From a bacterium (GTDB taxonomy: Bacteria > Ratteibacteria > UBA8468 > B48-G9 > JAFGKM01), in the NCBI GenBank assembly GCA_029548585.1, contig JAKPNC010000092.1:1-28543 (forward strand): DNA of 28,543 bases, read 5' to 3'. Shown one piece after another: positions 16,084-23,291 of the stretch (the first letter of the stretch is position 1; each line of letters begins with the position of its first letter). The position numbers and the translations under genes are program-made. A model generated the notes under the pieces. It saw only the letters and a program-made list of their open reading frames with translations. It searched no databases and had not been told where the DNA came from.

Positions 16084-16115
16084 AAAAAAAGTTGTCGTGT
16101 CCCAATAGCCGGGAC
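16084..16115 (-). terminator. Possible terminator of the DUF362 gene
   Basis: On the minus strand GTCCC and GGGAC (16115-16111, 16103-16099) form a 5-bp stem, followed after 8 nt by seven T (16090-16084). The delayed U-tract and short stem make this a weak intrinsic terminator candidate. Confidence 0.35.
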
Positions 16116-16158
16116 TTAAGATACCGCCTTCAAAATGTCGGGCAGGGAAGTTTCCCTT

Positions 16159-17259
16159 TCAGGTGAAAATCCTTGCCATGAAGCTTTTCTTTACCTCTAT
16201 GGCCTTGTAAGGGCATACCTCGAAGCAGCAGAGGCAGCTTATGCAATTCTTCCTGTCGAACTCAAGGTTCCTGGAAATGGCATTCACAGGGCATACCTGT
16301 ATGCAGGCATGACACTCCCTGCATCTTGAAGGCATTATGACCGGCTCTATCCTGAAAAACCTTCCTGCCAGGTTGAGCCATGGCTTGACAAGAGGGTTGG
16401 ACATGAGGCCATAAATCCTCTGTCCGGGGACAGAAAAATTACTGACCGGCCGGATACCGTCCCCTATGATCTCAAAATCAGGAAGGCCGTACTTTTTTTC
16501 CGTCTCCCTGAGGTAAGGAACATTCTTTTCGCTGACACCGAGAAGCCGGCAGCACGCCCTTTCGACGGCAAGACCGTTTCTTCCGCCGATGATATACCCG
16601 GTTTCTTTAAGCTTTCCGGAAGACGGGCCGCTGCCTTCCATGGATATCACGCAATCCACCAGGTTGAAAGAGACGTACTTTCTGACAGATTCGTAGTATT
16701 CCGATATGAAACCCGAAAAATCGAGAGGAGAAACGAACCTGCTGTGGAGCATGCTCTTCTGGTAACCTGGTATAAGCCCGTAAAGGTTCTTTACCGCACC
16801 CGTCAGGACGGTCAGGCCGTGGGTCTTCAACTTCGCTACGTTGACGAGGGTGAAATCCTTCAGAAGCGAAGTCACGGGGACCTTGACAATCCCGTTTTTA
16901 CAGGAGGTCTCAACGAAGAAGGAATCCCCGAATTTTACAAGCTTTGCGCCGGTCCTGCCGGATACATCGAGGTACCCGCATTTTTCCCAGTAAACCTGCA
17001 GTGGCTTGAGGGAATTGGCCGGGCTGTCGCCGATCAGTTTTTCCTTCGCTCCGAAGTAGAGCACCGCTTCCCTGAGTACCGACGGGTGTGTTGTCACGCC
17101 CTCCCCGGGCAGCCTTGCCGAAAGCATGTTGGGCTTGAAGAGAATCTTATCATAAGCGCAACGATCCACGCCGGCCAGCGTGAAAACCTTCTCTACCGCC
17201 CCGCGTACCTCCTCTTCTTCATAAGTTCGGCATCTTATTGCGACTACCTGTTCCTTCAT
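16159..17259 (-). CDS. DUF362 protein with C-terminal two-cluster ferredoxin domain
   Basis: Belongs to the DUF362 family of uncharacterised iron-sulfur proteins. The DUF362 body covers about residues 1-300, with KPNMLSARLPGEGVTTHPSV early and KLKTHGLTVLTGAVKNLYG in the middle. The C-terminal ferredoxin has Cys313/316/319/323 and Cys339/342/345/349, binding two [4Fe-4S] clusters. The body carries extra cysteines whose role is unknown. No membrane segment is visible. A redox role in the cytoplasm is likely but unproven. The ribosome site is weak. It stands 76 nt downstream of an isomerase gene and may be co-transcribed with it; that gap shows nothing notable. Confidence 0.85.
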   Translation of the reverse strand: MKEQVVAIRCRTYEEEEVRGAVEKVFTLAGVDRCAYDKILFKPNMLSARLPGEGVTTHPSVLREAVLYFGAKEKLIGDSPANSLKPLQVYWEKCGYLDVSGRTGAKLVKFGDSFFVETSCKNGIVKVPVTSLLKDFTLVNVAKLKTHGLTVLTGAVKNLYGLIPGYQKSMLHSRFVSPLDFSGFISEYYESVRKYVSFNLVDCVISMEGSGPSSGKLKETGYIIGGRNGLAVERACCRLLGVSEKNVPYLRETEKKYGLPDFEIIGDGIRPVSNFSVPGQRIYGLMSNPLVKPWLNLAGRFFRIEPVIMPSRCRECHACIQVCPVNAISRNLEFDRKNCISCLCCFEVCPYKAIEVKKSFMARIFT

Positions 17260-17335
17260 GTCAGTCTTTCACTGGTTATTTCGGTATCCGGAACAGGCAG
17301 GGTCAATGCCCCTCCTTTCGTCCGGGCTTTCTGTT

Positions 17336-18163
17336 TCAGGCATACTCCATGAGTTTCTTGCCGTAATTCACGTAAATCCTGTAAGTTTCCTCCGGGTCTC
17401 CCACTTTGCGCAGGTGGACGACGCTTGCCATGTGGGGCTCAATGGAGACAAAACCTTCGTAACCTGAGCTCTTGAGGTCTGCCATGACTTCTTTTACCCT
17501 GCCTTCGCCCTCGCCCGGGTATGTTGCCGCAAGCTTTCCGTCCACGGTGGTATAGTCCTTGATGTGGACATACTCTATGTACGGCTTAAGCTTCATGTAA
17601 TTCTCAAAGGAATCTCCGTCCTTGTATGCCACGACGTTGCCCGTGTCGAACATCAGCCTGAACGCCGGAGAATTAACCTCTCTGTATATCCGGAGCATCT
17701 TATCTGTCTTTGCGGCCCATCCGCTGCAGTTTTCGTGCACAAGCACTATGCCGGCATCCTCGGCAAGCTTCGAAAGCTCTTTAGACCTCTTTATGGCTTC
17801 CTTTCCCCAATCCTCGTCTGACCAGGGATTATCCTTGTCGTTGGGCCATGACATGACCCGCAGGTATTTGGTGGCAAACTTCTTCATGCGCGGAATTGCC
17901 CGTTTCACCTCGTCGAAATCCTTCTTGAAATCTCCCGAGATTTTGGTGGCCCAGTTGCCTACCGCTCCCCCAAAGCATGAGACTTTCATCCCGGATTCCG
18001 AAACTTTCCTGTACACCTCTTCGAACTTTTCATCAGACATGAGGGTGAGGTTTTCCTTGTCCACTTCCCTCACTTCAAGGTACTTCCATCCCAGTTCCCT
18101 GTGCGCCTTTATCTGTGTTTCAATCGGCTGTCCAGCCTCGTCGCTTATCCCTGTAAATTTCAT
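17336..18163 (-). CDS. Sugar phosphate isomerase/epimerase (TIM barrel)
   Basis: Third xylose-isomerase-like TIM barrel. The metal site is complete: Glu144 (LVHENC), Asp173 (LMFDTGNVV), His200 (VHIKDY) and Glu242 (SIEPH). The 275-residue length is standard. The first residues MKFTGISDEAG resemble relatives annotated as hydroxypyruvate-isomerase-like or inosose-type enzymes; substrate unknown. A GGGAGGGGC ribosome site and a good promoter lie directly upstream. It is divergent from the histidine kinase gene. Confidence 0.86.
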   Translation of the reverse strand: MKFTGISDEAGQPIETQIKAHRELGWKYLEVREVDKENLTLMSDEKFEEVYRKVSESGMKVSCFGGAVGNWATKISGDFKKDFDEVKRAIPRMKKFATKYLRVMSWPNDKDNPWSDEDWGKEAIKRSKELSKLAEDAGIVLVHENCSGWAAKTDKMLRIYREVNSPAFRLMFDTGNVVAYKDGDSFENYMKLKPYIEYVHIKDYTTVDGKLAATYPGEGEGRVKEVMADLKSSGYEGFVSIEPHMASVVHLRKVGDPEETYRIYVNYGKKLMEYA

Positions 18164-18208
18164 TTGTGCCCCTCCCTTTTGTATTTTCTGTTTTTGATAT
18201 ACACACTT

Positions 18209-18237
18209 ATTCTACACCATTTCAGCCAAAATCTCAA
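18209..18237 (-). promoter_or_regulatory. Promoter of the isomerase/DUF362 genes
   Basis: Minus-strand TTGAGA (18237-18232), 17-nt spacer, TAGAAT (18214-18209). The predicted transcript start is about 38 nt before the isomerase ATG. Confidence 0.6.
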
Positions 18238-18329
18238 GAAGGCAGACAGAGAAAAGAAAGATTCCTGCATCACGCATTATTTCCCGGCGCCCGTGAAAAA
18301 ATGGGGCAGGCAGACATTCCGTTCAGGAC

Positions 18330-18348
18330 GCCCGCTTCCCGCGCGGGC
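18330..18348. other. GC-rich hairpin in the divergent intergenic region
   Basis: GCCCGC (18330-18335) and GCGGGC (18343-18348) form a 6-bp stem with a 7-nt loop, about 20 nt upstream of the kinase -35 box. It could be a protein-binding dyad. The remainder of 18238-18370 shows no gene or other motif. Confidence 0.35.
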
Positions 18349-18370
18349 ATGATGGGGGCAAAACTTTATA

Positions 18371-18399
18371 TTGACAAAATATGGCCTTTCTGCTAACAT
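18371..18399 (+). promoter_or_regulatory. Promoter of the signalling gene set
   Basis: TTGACA (18371-18376), 17-nt spacer, TAACAT (18394-18399). The predicted start of transcription is near 18406, which leaves a leader of about 110 nt before the kinase ATG. It also excludes the longer in-frame start at 18381. Confidence 0.65.
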
Positions 18400-18515
18400 G
18401 GAGACGCCAGTTCCGGCACCGTATTGGCGTATTCCAGGGGAAATGGGATCTTCCTCCGTCCTGCGGTTTCACGTTCACGGAAGGCTGGCATGAACTCTTT
18501 TCAAGAAGGAAGAAA

Positions 18516-19730
18516 ATGGACAAATATACAGTTTTACAGAGGATAAGCTCTTTCATCTCTTCCATCTACAACCTGCAGGAGCTCCTTTCTCATATAATGG
18601 AAGAGAGCAAGAATATCCTGAATGCCGAAGCCAGCTCCCTCCTTCTTTACGACAGCAAAGAGAAAGTGCTCTTTTTCGAGGTCGCAGAAGGAGAAAAATC
18701 AAAAGACCTCAAGAAGATAAAGCTCCGGCTTGGCCAGGGGATAGCAGGGACATGCGCCAGGGAGAGAAAGATCATAAACGTGAAGGATGTCTCAAGGGAC
18801 AAGAGGCATTTTAACGAGGCTGACAGGAAGACAACATTCTGTACCAGGAATATCCTGGCTGTCCCCCTGGTCAGGAAGAGAAAGCTTCTCGGGGTACTCG
18901 AGGTGCTCAACAAAAAAAATGGGGAATTCTTTACAAAAAAGGACGAGGAGCTGATGGAAGTAATAGCCAGCCAGGCGGCCCTCTGCATTGAAAATACCGC
19001 CCTTTACCAGGAAAATATCAGGAATGCGAGGATGGCTGGCGTCGGCGAGACCATGATTTCCCTTTCCCACGACATAAAGAATATCCTTAACGGCCTGACC
19101 GGCGGGATATACCTGGTTGATACCAGTTTTTCAGAATCCGGCAGGGATAACGAGTATGTCAGGGAAGGCTGGAAGATAGTAAAGAATAACGTGGGAAGGA
19201 TATCCGACCTTATCATGGACATGCTCAACTATTCCACCAAGAAGATGCCTTACCTTGAAGATGTCAGCCTCGAGAGCTTCATAAAGGATTCTGTCAGCGT
19301 TTACAGCGAGAAACTGAAGGAGAAGAACGTCTTACTGGAATTCAGCTTTGACAGCGGGATCGGGTCGGTTTCCCTCGACAAGACAGGAATAAACAGGGCT
19401 GTGCTGAACATATTCGGCAACGCCCTGGAAGCGCTTCCTCCCGAAGGCGGCAGGATAAAAATTTCCACCAGGCTCCTGGAAGGCGGAAGGAAATATTCCC
19501 TTGAGATAAGCGACAACGGCAGGGGCATCCCGCCCGAGAACCTGAGGCACATATTCGAGATCTTCTTCACAACAAAGGGGCACAAGGGAACAGGACTTGG
19601 CCTTGCTGTAGTCAGGAAGATAGTTTCTGAACACAGGGGCACCGTCACGGTCGATTCAGAGGAAGGAAAGGGGACTACATTCACCCTGACCCTGCCCATG
19701 GAGCCTTCAAATGGCCAGAAGAAAGCATAA
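18516..19730 (+). CDS. Soluble GAF-domain sensor histidine kinase
   Basis: Two-component sensor kinase without membrane segments, so it senses a cytoplasmic signal. Domains: GAF about 20-165 (NAEASSLLLYD, GQGIAGTCARE, AVPLVRKRKLLGVLEVLNKK); dimerisation/phosphoacceptor with His185 in SLSHDIKN; HATPase with N-box NIFGNALEA (Asn302), DNGRGI (Asp333) and GTGLGL (358-363). The phosphoacceptor helix is NtrB/HisKA-like. It has no receiver domain. The start is fixed by AAGGAAG just upstream and by the promoter that covers the earlier in-frame start. Its last 20 nt overlap the adenylate cyclase gene, so the two are translated together. The only receiver protein nearby is encoded convergently at 22733-23131. 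Confidence 0.93.
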   Translation: MDKYTVLQRISSFISSIYNLQELLSHIMEESKNILNAEASSLLLYDSKEKVLFFEVAEGEKSKDLKKIKLRLGQGIAGTCARERKIINVKDVSRDKRHFNEADRKTTFCTRNILAVPLVRKRKLLGVLEVLNKKNGEFFTKKDEELMEVIASQAALCIENTALYQENIRNARMAGVGETMISLSHDIKNILNGLTGGIYLVDTSFSESGRDNEYVREGWKIVKNNVGRISDLIMDMLNYSTKKMPYLEDVSLESFIKDSVSVYSEKLKEKNVLLEFSFDSGIGSVSLDKTGINRAVLNIFGNALEALPPEGGRIKISTRLLEGGRKYSLEISDNGRGIPPENLRHIFEIFFTTKGHKGTGLGLAVVRKIVSEHRGTVTVDSEEGKGTTFTLTLPMEPSNGQKKA

Positions 19731-21522
19731 GAGGTATATCCTGCTCTTCTCTTTTCTTTCGACTCTCTTCTTCAACCTTCTTTTTTCCCTGCCCATCTTC
19801 AGGCAGGTGGAGAATGTCACTTACGACTGGAGAATGGACATGCTCCAGGACTCCAATATTCCCACGGGCAAGGTCGCCCTGATATTCATAGACGATAAGA
19901 CTCTTTCTTCCCTGGGCACATGGCCCCTGAGCAGGGTCTGGTACGCGGGCCTTACAGAAATACTCGCCGAAATGGGTGCAAGGGGAATCATTTTTGACAT
20001 GGTCTTCATAGACGGCAAGGGGGAGGAGGACAAGCAGTTTGCCGCGGCAATGCGCAGGGCGGGAAAGGTCATCCTTCCTTTTTATCTGGGCAACCTTGAC
20101 ATCAGGAAAGGCAGCTTTGATTCCGTGGTTTACCCTGTAAGCGAACTGAATGACGCCGCCGTTTCCACGGGCTACATAAACTCCAGCGTGGACAGAGACG
20201 GAAAGATAAGGACCTACCTTGTTTCAGTTGAAAGCGATGGAGGTACCTACGATTCCCTCGGGATAGCGGCGGTCAAGGAGTTTTTTGGGGCGAAGGAGGT
20301 TTCAAGGGGCATTAACTACATGGAAATTGAAGCCGCCGGTTCAGGAAAGCAGAGGATACCATTTAACGGGAATAAAGCCGCATTCATCAACTTCTACCAC
20401 GACCTTTCCGAATTCCCGAATTATTCCTTCATCCAGGTCTTCCAGTCTTATCTCCAGTTGACACGCGGCGAAACATCCCTGATCCCTGAAGACTCTTTCA
20501 AGGACAAGGTGGTCATAATCGGTTCGGTTGCGACGGGAGCTTCAGATACGGGCCGCATATCAGGAATAAACGGCGAATACCTGAAGAACTATCCTTTGAT
20601 GGGTGTCCATGCCAGTTTCATCGAAAACTTCCTGCAGGGGAGGTTTATCCGGAAAGGAAACGGTATTTACAATTTCATGCTGCCCCTCCTTTTTTCAAAC
20701 GTGGCGGGCTATCTTGCATCATTCTCCATGGTAACGGGTATCGTTTCCCTGCTGGGAATAAGCGGTATATTTATCATCTTCTCAGTCTACCTTTTTGTTG
20801 CCAGGCTTCTCTGGGTCGACATATTTCCTGTCATTGGCGCCATATTCCTTGTTTACCTGGCAGTCCTGATCTTCCAGAACATATCTGAGCGGAAGGAAAA
20901 GCAGAGGGTCAGGAACCTTTTCGGCAAGTATGTCTCTCCCGACGTCATGGAAAAAGTCCTCGGGCAGGATCAGGAGATATCCCTCTTCGGCGAGAAGAAG
21001 AACCTTACCGTTCTATTTGCCGACATACGGGGATTTACATCTTTCTCCGAAAGGAATACTCCGGAGGATACCTTCGTTTTTCTCAACAGGATACTCTCCA
21101 TCATGACAGGGGCCGTTTTCAAACACAAGGGCACTCTCGACAAGTTTATCGGTGACGAGGTGATGGCTATATACGGCGCGCCCGTTGAGGATCCCGATCA
21201 CCAGCTTCATGCCGTCCTTTCCGCCGTGGATATGATGAAGGATGTAAGAGATTTCACTTCAGACGTACAGATAGGCATAGGAATAAACACCGGCGAGATG
21301 ATGATAGGAAACGTGGGAACTGAAAAAAGAATGGAATATACCGTAATAGGCGATGCGGTAAACCTTGCCGCGAGAATAGAAGGAGAAACCGGGGGAGGGG
21401 ACATCTTCATCGGGGAGGAAACGTACGAGTCGGTCAGGGAGAAGGTTAAGTGTGAACATCTCGGGGAATTCGAGGTAAAAGGCAAGCGCAATAAGGTTTC
21501 CATATACCGTGTCATCCTGTGA
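19711..21522 (+). CDS. CHASE2-domain adenylate cyclase (class III)
   Basis: Membrane sensor producing cyclic AMP. N-terminal signal anchor (9-30); extracytoplasmic CHASE2 domain about 33-315 (TYDWRMDML, VALIFIDDKTLSSLG, GIIFDMVFIDG); three closely packed membrane segments about 320-390; linker FGKYVSPDVMEKVL; catalytic domain about 430-600. Metal-binding Asp438 (FADIRGF) and Asp482 (FIGDEVMAIYGAP), substrate-selecting Lys478 and Asp548 (VIGDAVNLAARIE) and catalytic Asn551/Arg555 are all present, so activity on ATP is expected. The start, inside the kinase gene, has GGAG 7 nt upstream. Located between a histidine kinase and a FecR-type protein; CHASE2 cyclases are often neighbours of FecR proteins, so the FecR protein may act as its outer partner (inference). 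Confidence 0.93.
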   Translation: MARRKHKRYILLFSFLSTLFFNLLFSLPIFRQVENVTYDWRMDMLQDSNIPTGKVALIFIDDKTLSSLGTWPLSRVWYAGLTEILAEMGARGIIFDMVFIDGKGEEDKQFAAAMRRAGKVILPFYLGNLDIRKGSFDSVVYPVSELNDAAVSTGYINSSVDRDGKIRTYLVSVESDGGTYDSLGIAAVKEFFGAKEVSRGINYMEIEAAGSGKQRIPFNGNKAAFINFYHDLSEFPNYSFIQVFQSYLQLTRGETSLIPEDSFKDKVVIIGSVATGASDTGRISGINGEYLKNYPLMGVHASFIENFLQGRFIRKGNGIYNFMLPLLFSNVAGYLASFSMVTGIVSLLGISGIFIIFSVYLFVARLLWVDIFPVIGAIFLVYLAVLIFQNISERKEKQRVRNLFGKYVSPDVMEKVLGQDQEISLFGEKKNLTVLFADIRGFTSFSERNTPEDTFVFLNRILSIMTGAVFKHKGTLDKFIGDEVMAIYGAPVEDPDHQLHAVLSAVDMMKDVRDFTSDVQIGIGINTGEMMIGNVGTEKRMEYTVIGDAVNLAARIEGETGGGDIFIGEETYESVREKVKCEHLGEFEVKGKRNKVSIYRVIL

Positions 21523-21643
21523 AAACCACATGCCGCCAGTAATTGGACAGGGAAGAATCCTGCAGTTTCGTGAGCAGGGTTTCAGAAAAGTATGGGTTTT
21601 ATAAACCTTCTCCCCGAAGATGGAGAAAAGGAGATGTGATAAC

Positions 21644-22714
21644 ATGTTGAGAAAACCCGCCTTTTTTTTACTCCTGTCTTTTCTCTTTCCCGTTTTCACA
21701 TTTTCCCAGGATGCAGCCAGGGTAACCCTTGAAATGAAGGAAGGAGAAGTTTTTCGCTGGAATCCTTTAGAAGCCAGGTGGGATGACCTGCCTCTCAAAA
21801 GCTCCATAGGCCAGGGGGCGATAGTCAAGACCGGGGAGAAAAATTCGCGTGCTGTTTTCGCCATGGGCAAGAAGGCCGTTGTCACGTTATCCGTTAATTC
21901 GGTAATAAGGATAAATGCCGCTCTGTTTGAAAAAGATGAGATAAAAGATATCAAGATCCAGCTTTCGAAAGGCAAGATCTGGTCTGTCGTTGAGAAGATC
22001 CCTGCGGCAGACAGGAAGTTTGTCATAGAAACGCCTAACAGCCTTTCAGGCGTAAGAGGGACAATTTTTGCCGTCGATTTCCTGCCGGCCGTGAAATCGA
22101 CGTCTGTCGGGGTTCTTTCGGGGGAAGTTCTTGTCGGGTCAAAAAGCCTCAAGGAAACGGTCCTCCTCAAGTCAAACATGTCTACGGTCGTTGTTGCCAA
22201 CGGCCTGCCGGTTTCCCCGAGGGCTCTCGATGAAAAGGAAAAAATGGAATGGGAGAGATGGAAGGAATCCATTCCTTTTTCCGAGATAGGCATCGTGGGT
22301 GGCATAGCCGAGATAAACGCCATACAGATCCAGGAAGCCTCAAGGATCGTAAGGGAAGTCGGCATTGCGAAGAAAGGCTCAGGGAAGGTTATGAAAGACT
22401 TCGATGCCATAGGCTCTGCAATCCTTCTTTTTTACTCGGATACGGGAAGAGTTCCGGCACGGCTGAAGGATCTCATGGAAAATGGAGGCGTGCAGGGCTG
22501 GAAGGGCCCCTACCTCGGTTCCGGCACCAATTTTATGGATCCTTACGGCAGGCCTTACCAGTACAAGAAAAGCAAGACGCCCGGCGGCAAAGAGTACCTG
22601 GAAATATACACGTTCGGCCTGGTGGGCGCCGCAGGGGCAGTTTATGGAGCGGAGAAGAAGGTTCTCTTCATTGAGAAGCTTGCCGAGGAAGCCGGGAAAC
22701 TGAAGCATCCGTAA
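21644..22714 (+). CDS. Exported FecR-domain protein with GspG-pseudopilin-like C-terminal domain
   Basis: A signal peptide (1-21, MLRKPAFFLLLSFLF...) is followed by a FecR domain about 28-190, with the family signature TPNSLSGVRGTIFAV (130-144). A helical linker (195-250) leads to a region very like the C-terminal core of the type II secretion major pseudopilin GspG: DFDAIGSAILLFYSDTGRVP (252-271), WKGPYLG (286-292), DPYGRPYQY (299-307) and LEIYTFGLVGAAG (319-331). The N-terminal prepilin helix and cleavage site of a true pseudopilin are absent, so this domain is not assembled in the normal way. Start: an AGGAG site lies 10 nt before this ATG, whereas the ATG 24 nt upstream has none. It is 121 nt after the cyclase and probably in the same transcript. 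Function unknown; an extracytoplasmic sensing or scaffold role for the cyclase is a guess. Confidence 0.85.
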   Translation: MLRKPAFFLLLSFLFPVFTFSQDAARVTLEMKEGEVFRWNPLEARWDDLPLKSSIGQGAIVKTGEKNSRAVFAMGKKAVVTLSVNSVIRINAALFEKDEIKDIKIQLSKGKIWSVVEKIPAADRKFVIETPNSLSGVRGTIFAVDFLPAVKSTSVGVLSGEVLVGSKSLKETVLLKSNMSTVVVANGLPVSPRALDEKEKMEWERWKESIPFSEIGIVGGIAEINAIQIQEASRIVREVGIAKKGSGKVMKDFDAIGSAILLFYSDTGRVPARLKDLMENGGVQGWKGPYLGSGTNFMDPYGRPYQYKKSKTPGGKEYLEIYTFGLVGAAGAVYGAEKKVLFIEKLAEEAGKLKHP

Positions 22715-22732
22715 GAATTCGGATTGGCCTTG

Positions 22733-23131
22733 TCAGCAGACGTCTTCAATCTTTTCAACCACCTGCTTGATGCTTCCGGGCTCCTTGTGCATGTAATATA
22801 TATTGGGCTTGTCAAGAATTCTGGAATCGAATTGCTGGCGGGTAAGGGCGGTGTAATAAAGTACGGCAATGCTCATGTATTCCTTCATCTTCCTGAGCCA
22901 ATCACCCATGTTTCCGCCGTAACCAATATTCATCAGGTCCACTATGGCTGCGTCCAATCCGGGTTTCGGCTGCCGGTTAAGAATGAGCATGGCCGCCGCC
23001 GTATCGGCGAATTCCAGGATCTCGTGGCCCCTTCTCTTGAATTCAATGGCAAGGAGCTTTCTTATAGTGTCGTCATCCTCGATTATCATCACCCTCAGTT
23101 TCCTGCATGCCGGTTCTTTGACGTTTTCCAT
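22733..23131 (-). CDS. Single-domain response regulator (CheY-like receiver)
   Basis: Receiver domain only, with no output domain. Seen: acidic pocket IIEDDD (16-21), phospho-acceptor Asp65 (AIVDLM), Thr94 (YYTAL) and conserved Lys116 (MHKEP, with a one-residue insertion before Pro compared with the usual KP). The 132-residue length is that of a lone receiver. The start has AAAGGAGC 6 nt upstream and its own promoter. The gene converges on the FecR/GspG gene with an 18-nt gap and no visible terminator. It is a candidate partner for the histidine kinase at 18516, and probably acts by protein-protein contact. Confidence 0.88.
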   Translation of the reverse strand: MENVKEPACRKLRVMIIEDDDTIRKLLAIEFKRRGHEILEFADTAAAMLILNRQPKPGLDAAIVDLMNIGYGGNMGDWLRKMKEYMSIAVLYYTALTRQQFDSRILDKPNIYYMHKEPGSIKQVVEKIEDVC

Positions 23132-23151
23132 TATCGCTCCTTTTATATATA

Positions 23152-23180
23152 TATATAATATGTATCGCCGAAGATGTCAA
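23152..23180 (-). promoter_or_regulatory. Promoter of the response-regulator gene
   Basis: Minus-strand TTGACA (23180-23175), 17-nt spacer, TATATA (23157-23152) within a TA repeat (23145-23159). The predicted transcript start is about 15 nt before the ATG, leaving space only for the ribosome site. Confidence 0.6.
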
Positions 23181-23206
23181 GCAGATTCGCCTTTTGCATA
23201 CCCGGG

Positions 23207-23251
23207 GTTTTGACAAAAAGGCGTTTTTATGTCTAAATATACTGTCAAAAC
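23207..23251. promoter_or_regulatory. 9-bp inverted repeat around the dockerin-protein promoter
   Basis: GTTTTGACA (23207-23215) and TGTCAAAAC (23243-23251) are exact inverted arms with 27 nt between. The left arm contains the -35 box of the downstream promoter and the right arm lies around the predicted start site, so a repressor dimer or RNA hairpin could bind here. Confidence 0.4.
23210..23239 (+). promoter_or_regulatory. Promoter of the 896-residue dockerin protein
   Basis: TTGACA (23210-23215) with TAAATA (23234-23239) at 18-nt spacing. The predicted start near 23246 leaves a leader of about 45 nt before the GAGAGGTG ribosome site. Confidence 0.5.
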
Positions 23252-23291
23252 GCAGGATTTTTTAAGTAATATAACAACTTGAGAGGTGTTC

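Noticed and set aside
18381..18515. Longer N-terminus for the histidine kinase
   Set aside because: This stretch overlaps the predicted promoter, has no ribosome site and encodes no recognisable domain.
21259..22410. A 383-codon minus-strand open frame
   Set aside because: It lies antisense to the cyclase and FecR/GspG genes, which have clear domains. Its product has no recognisable motif and is rich in Ser, Phe and Pro, as expected for a shadow frame.
23145..23159. TA dinucleotide tract as a replication-origin or special element
   Set aside because: It is fully explained as the -10 region of the receiver gene promoter; no DnaA boxes are seen nearby.
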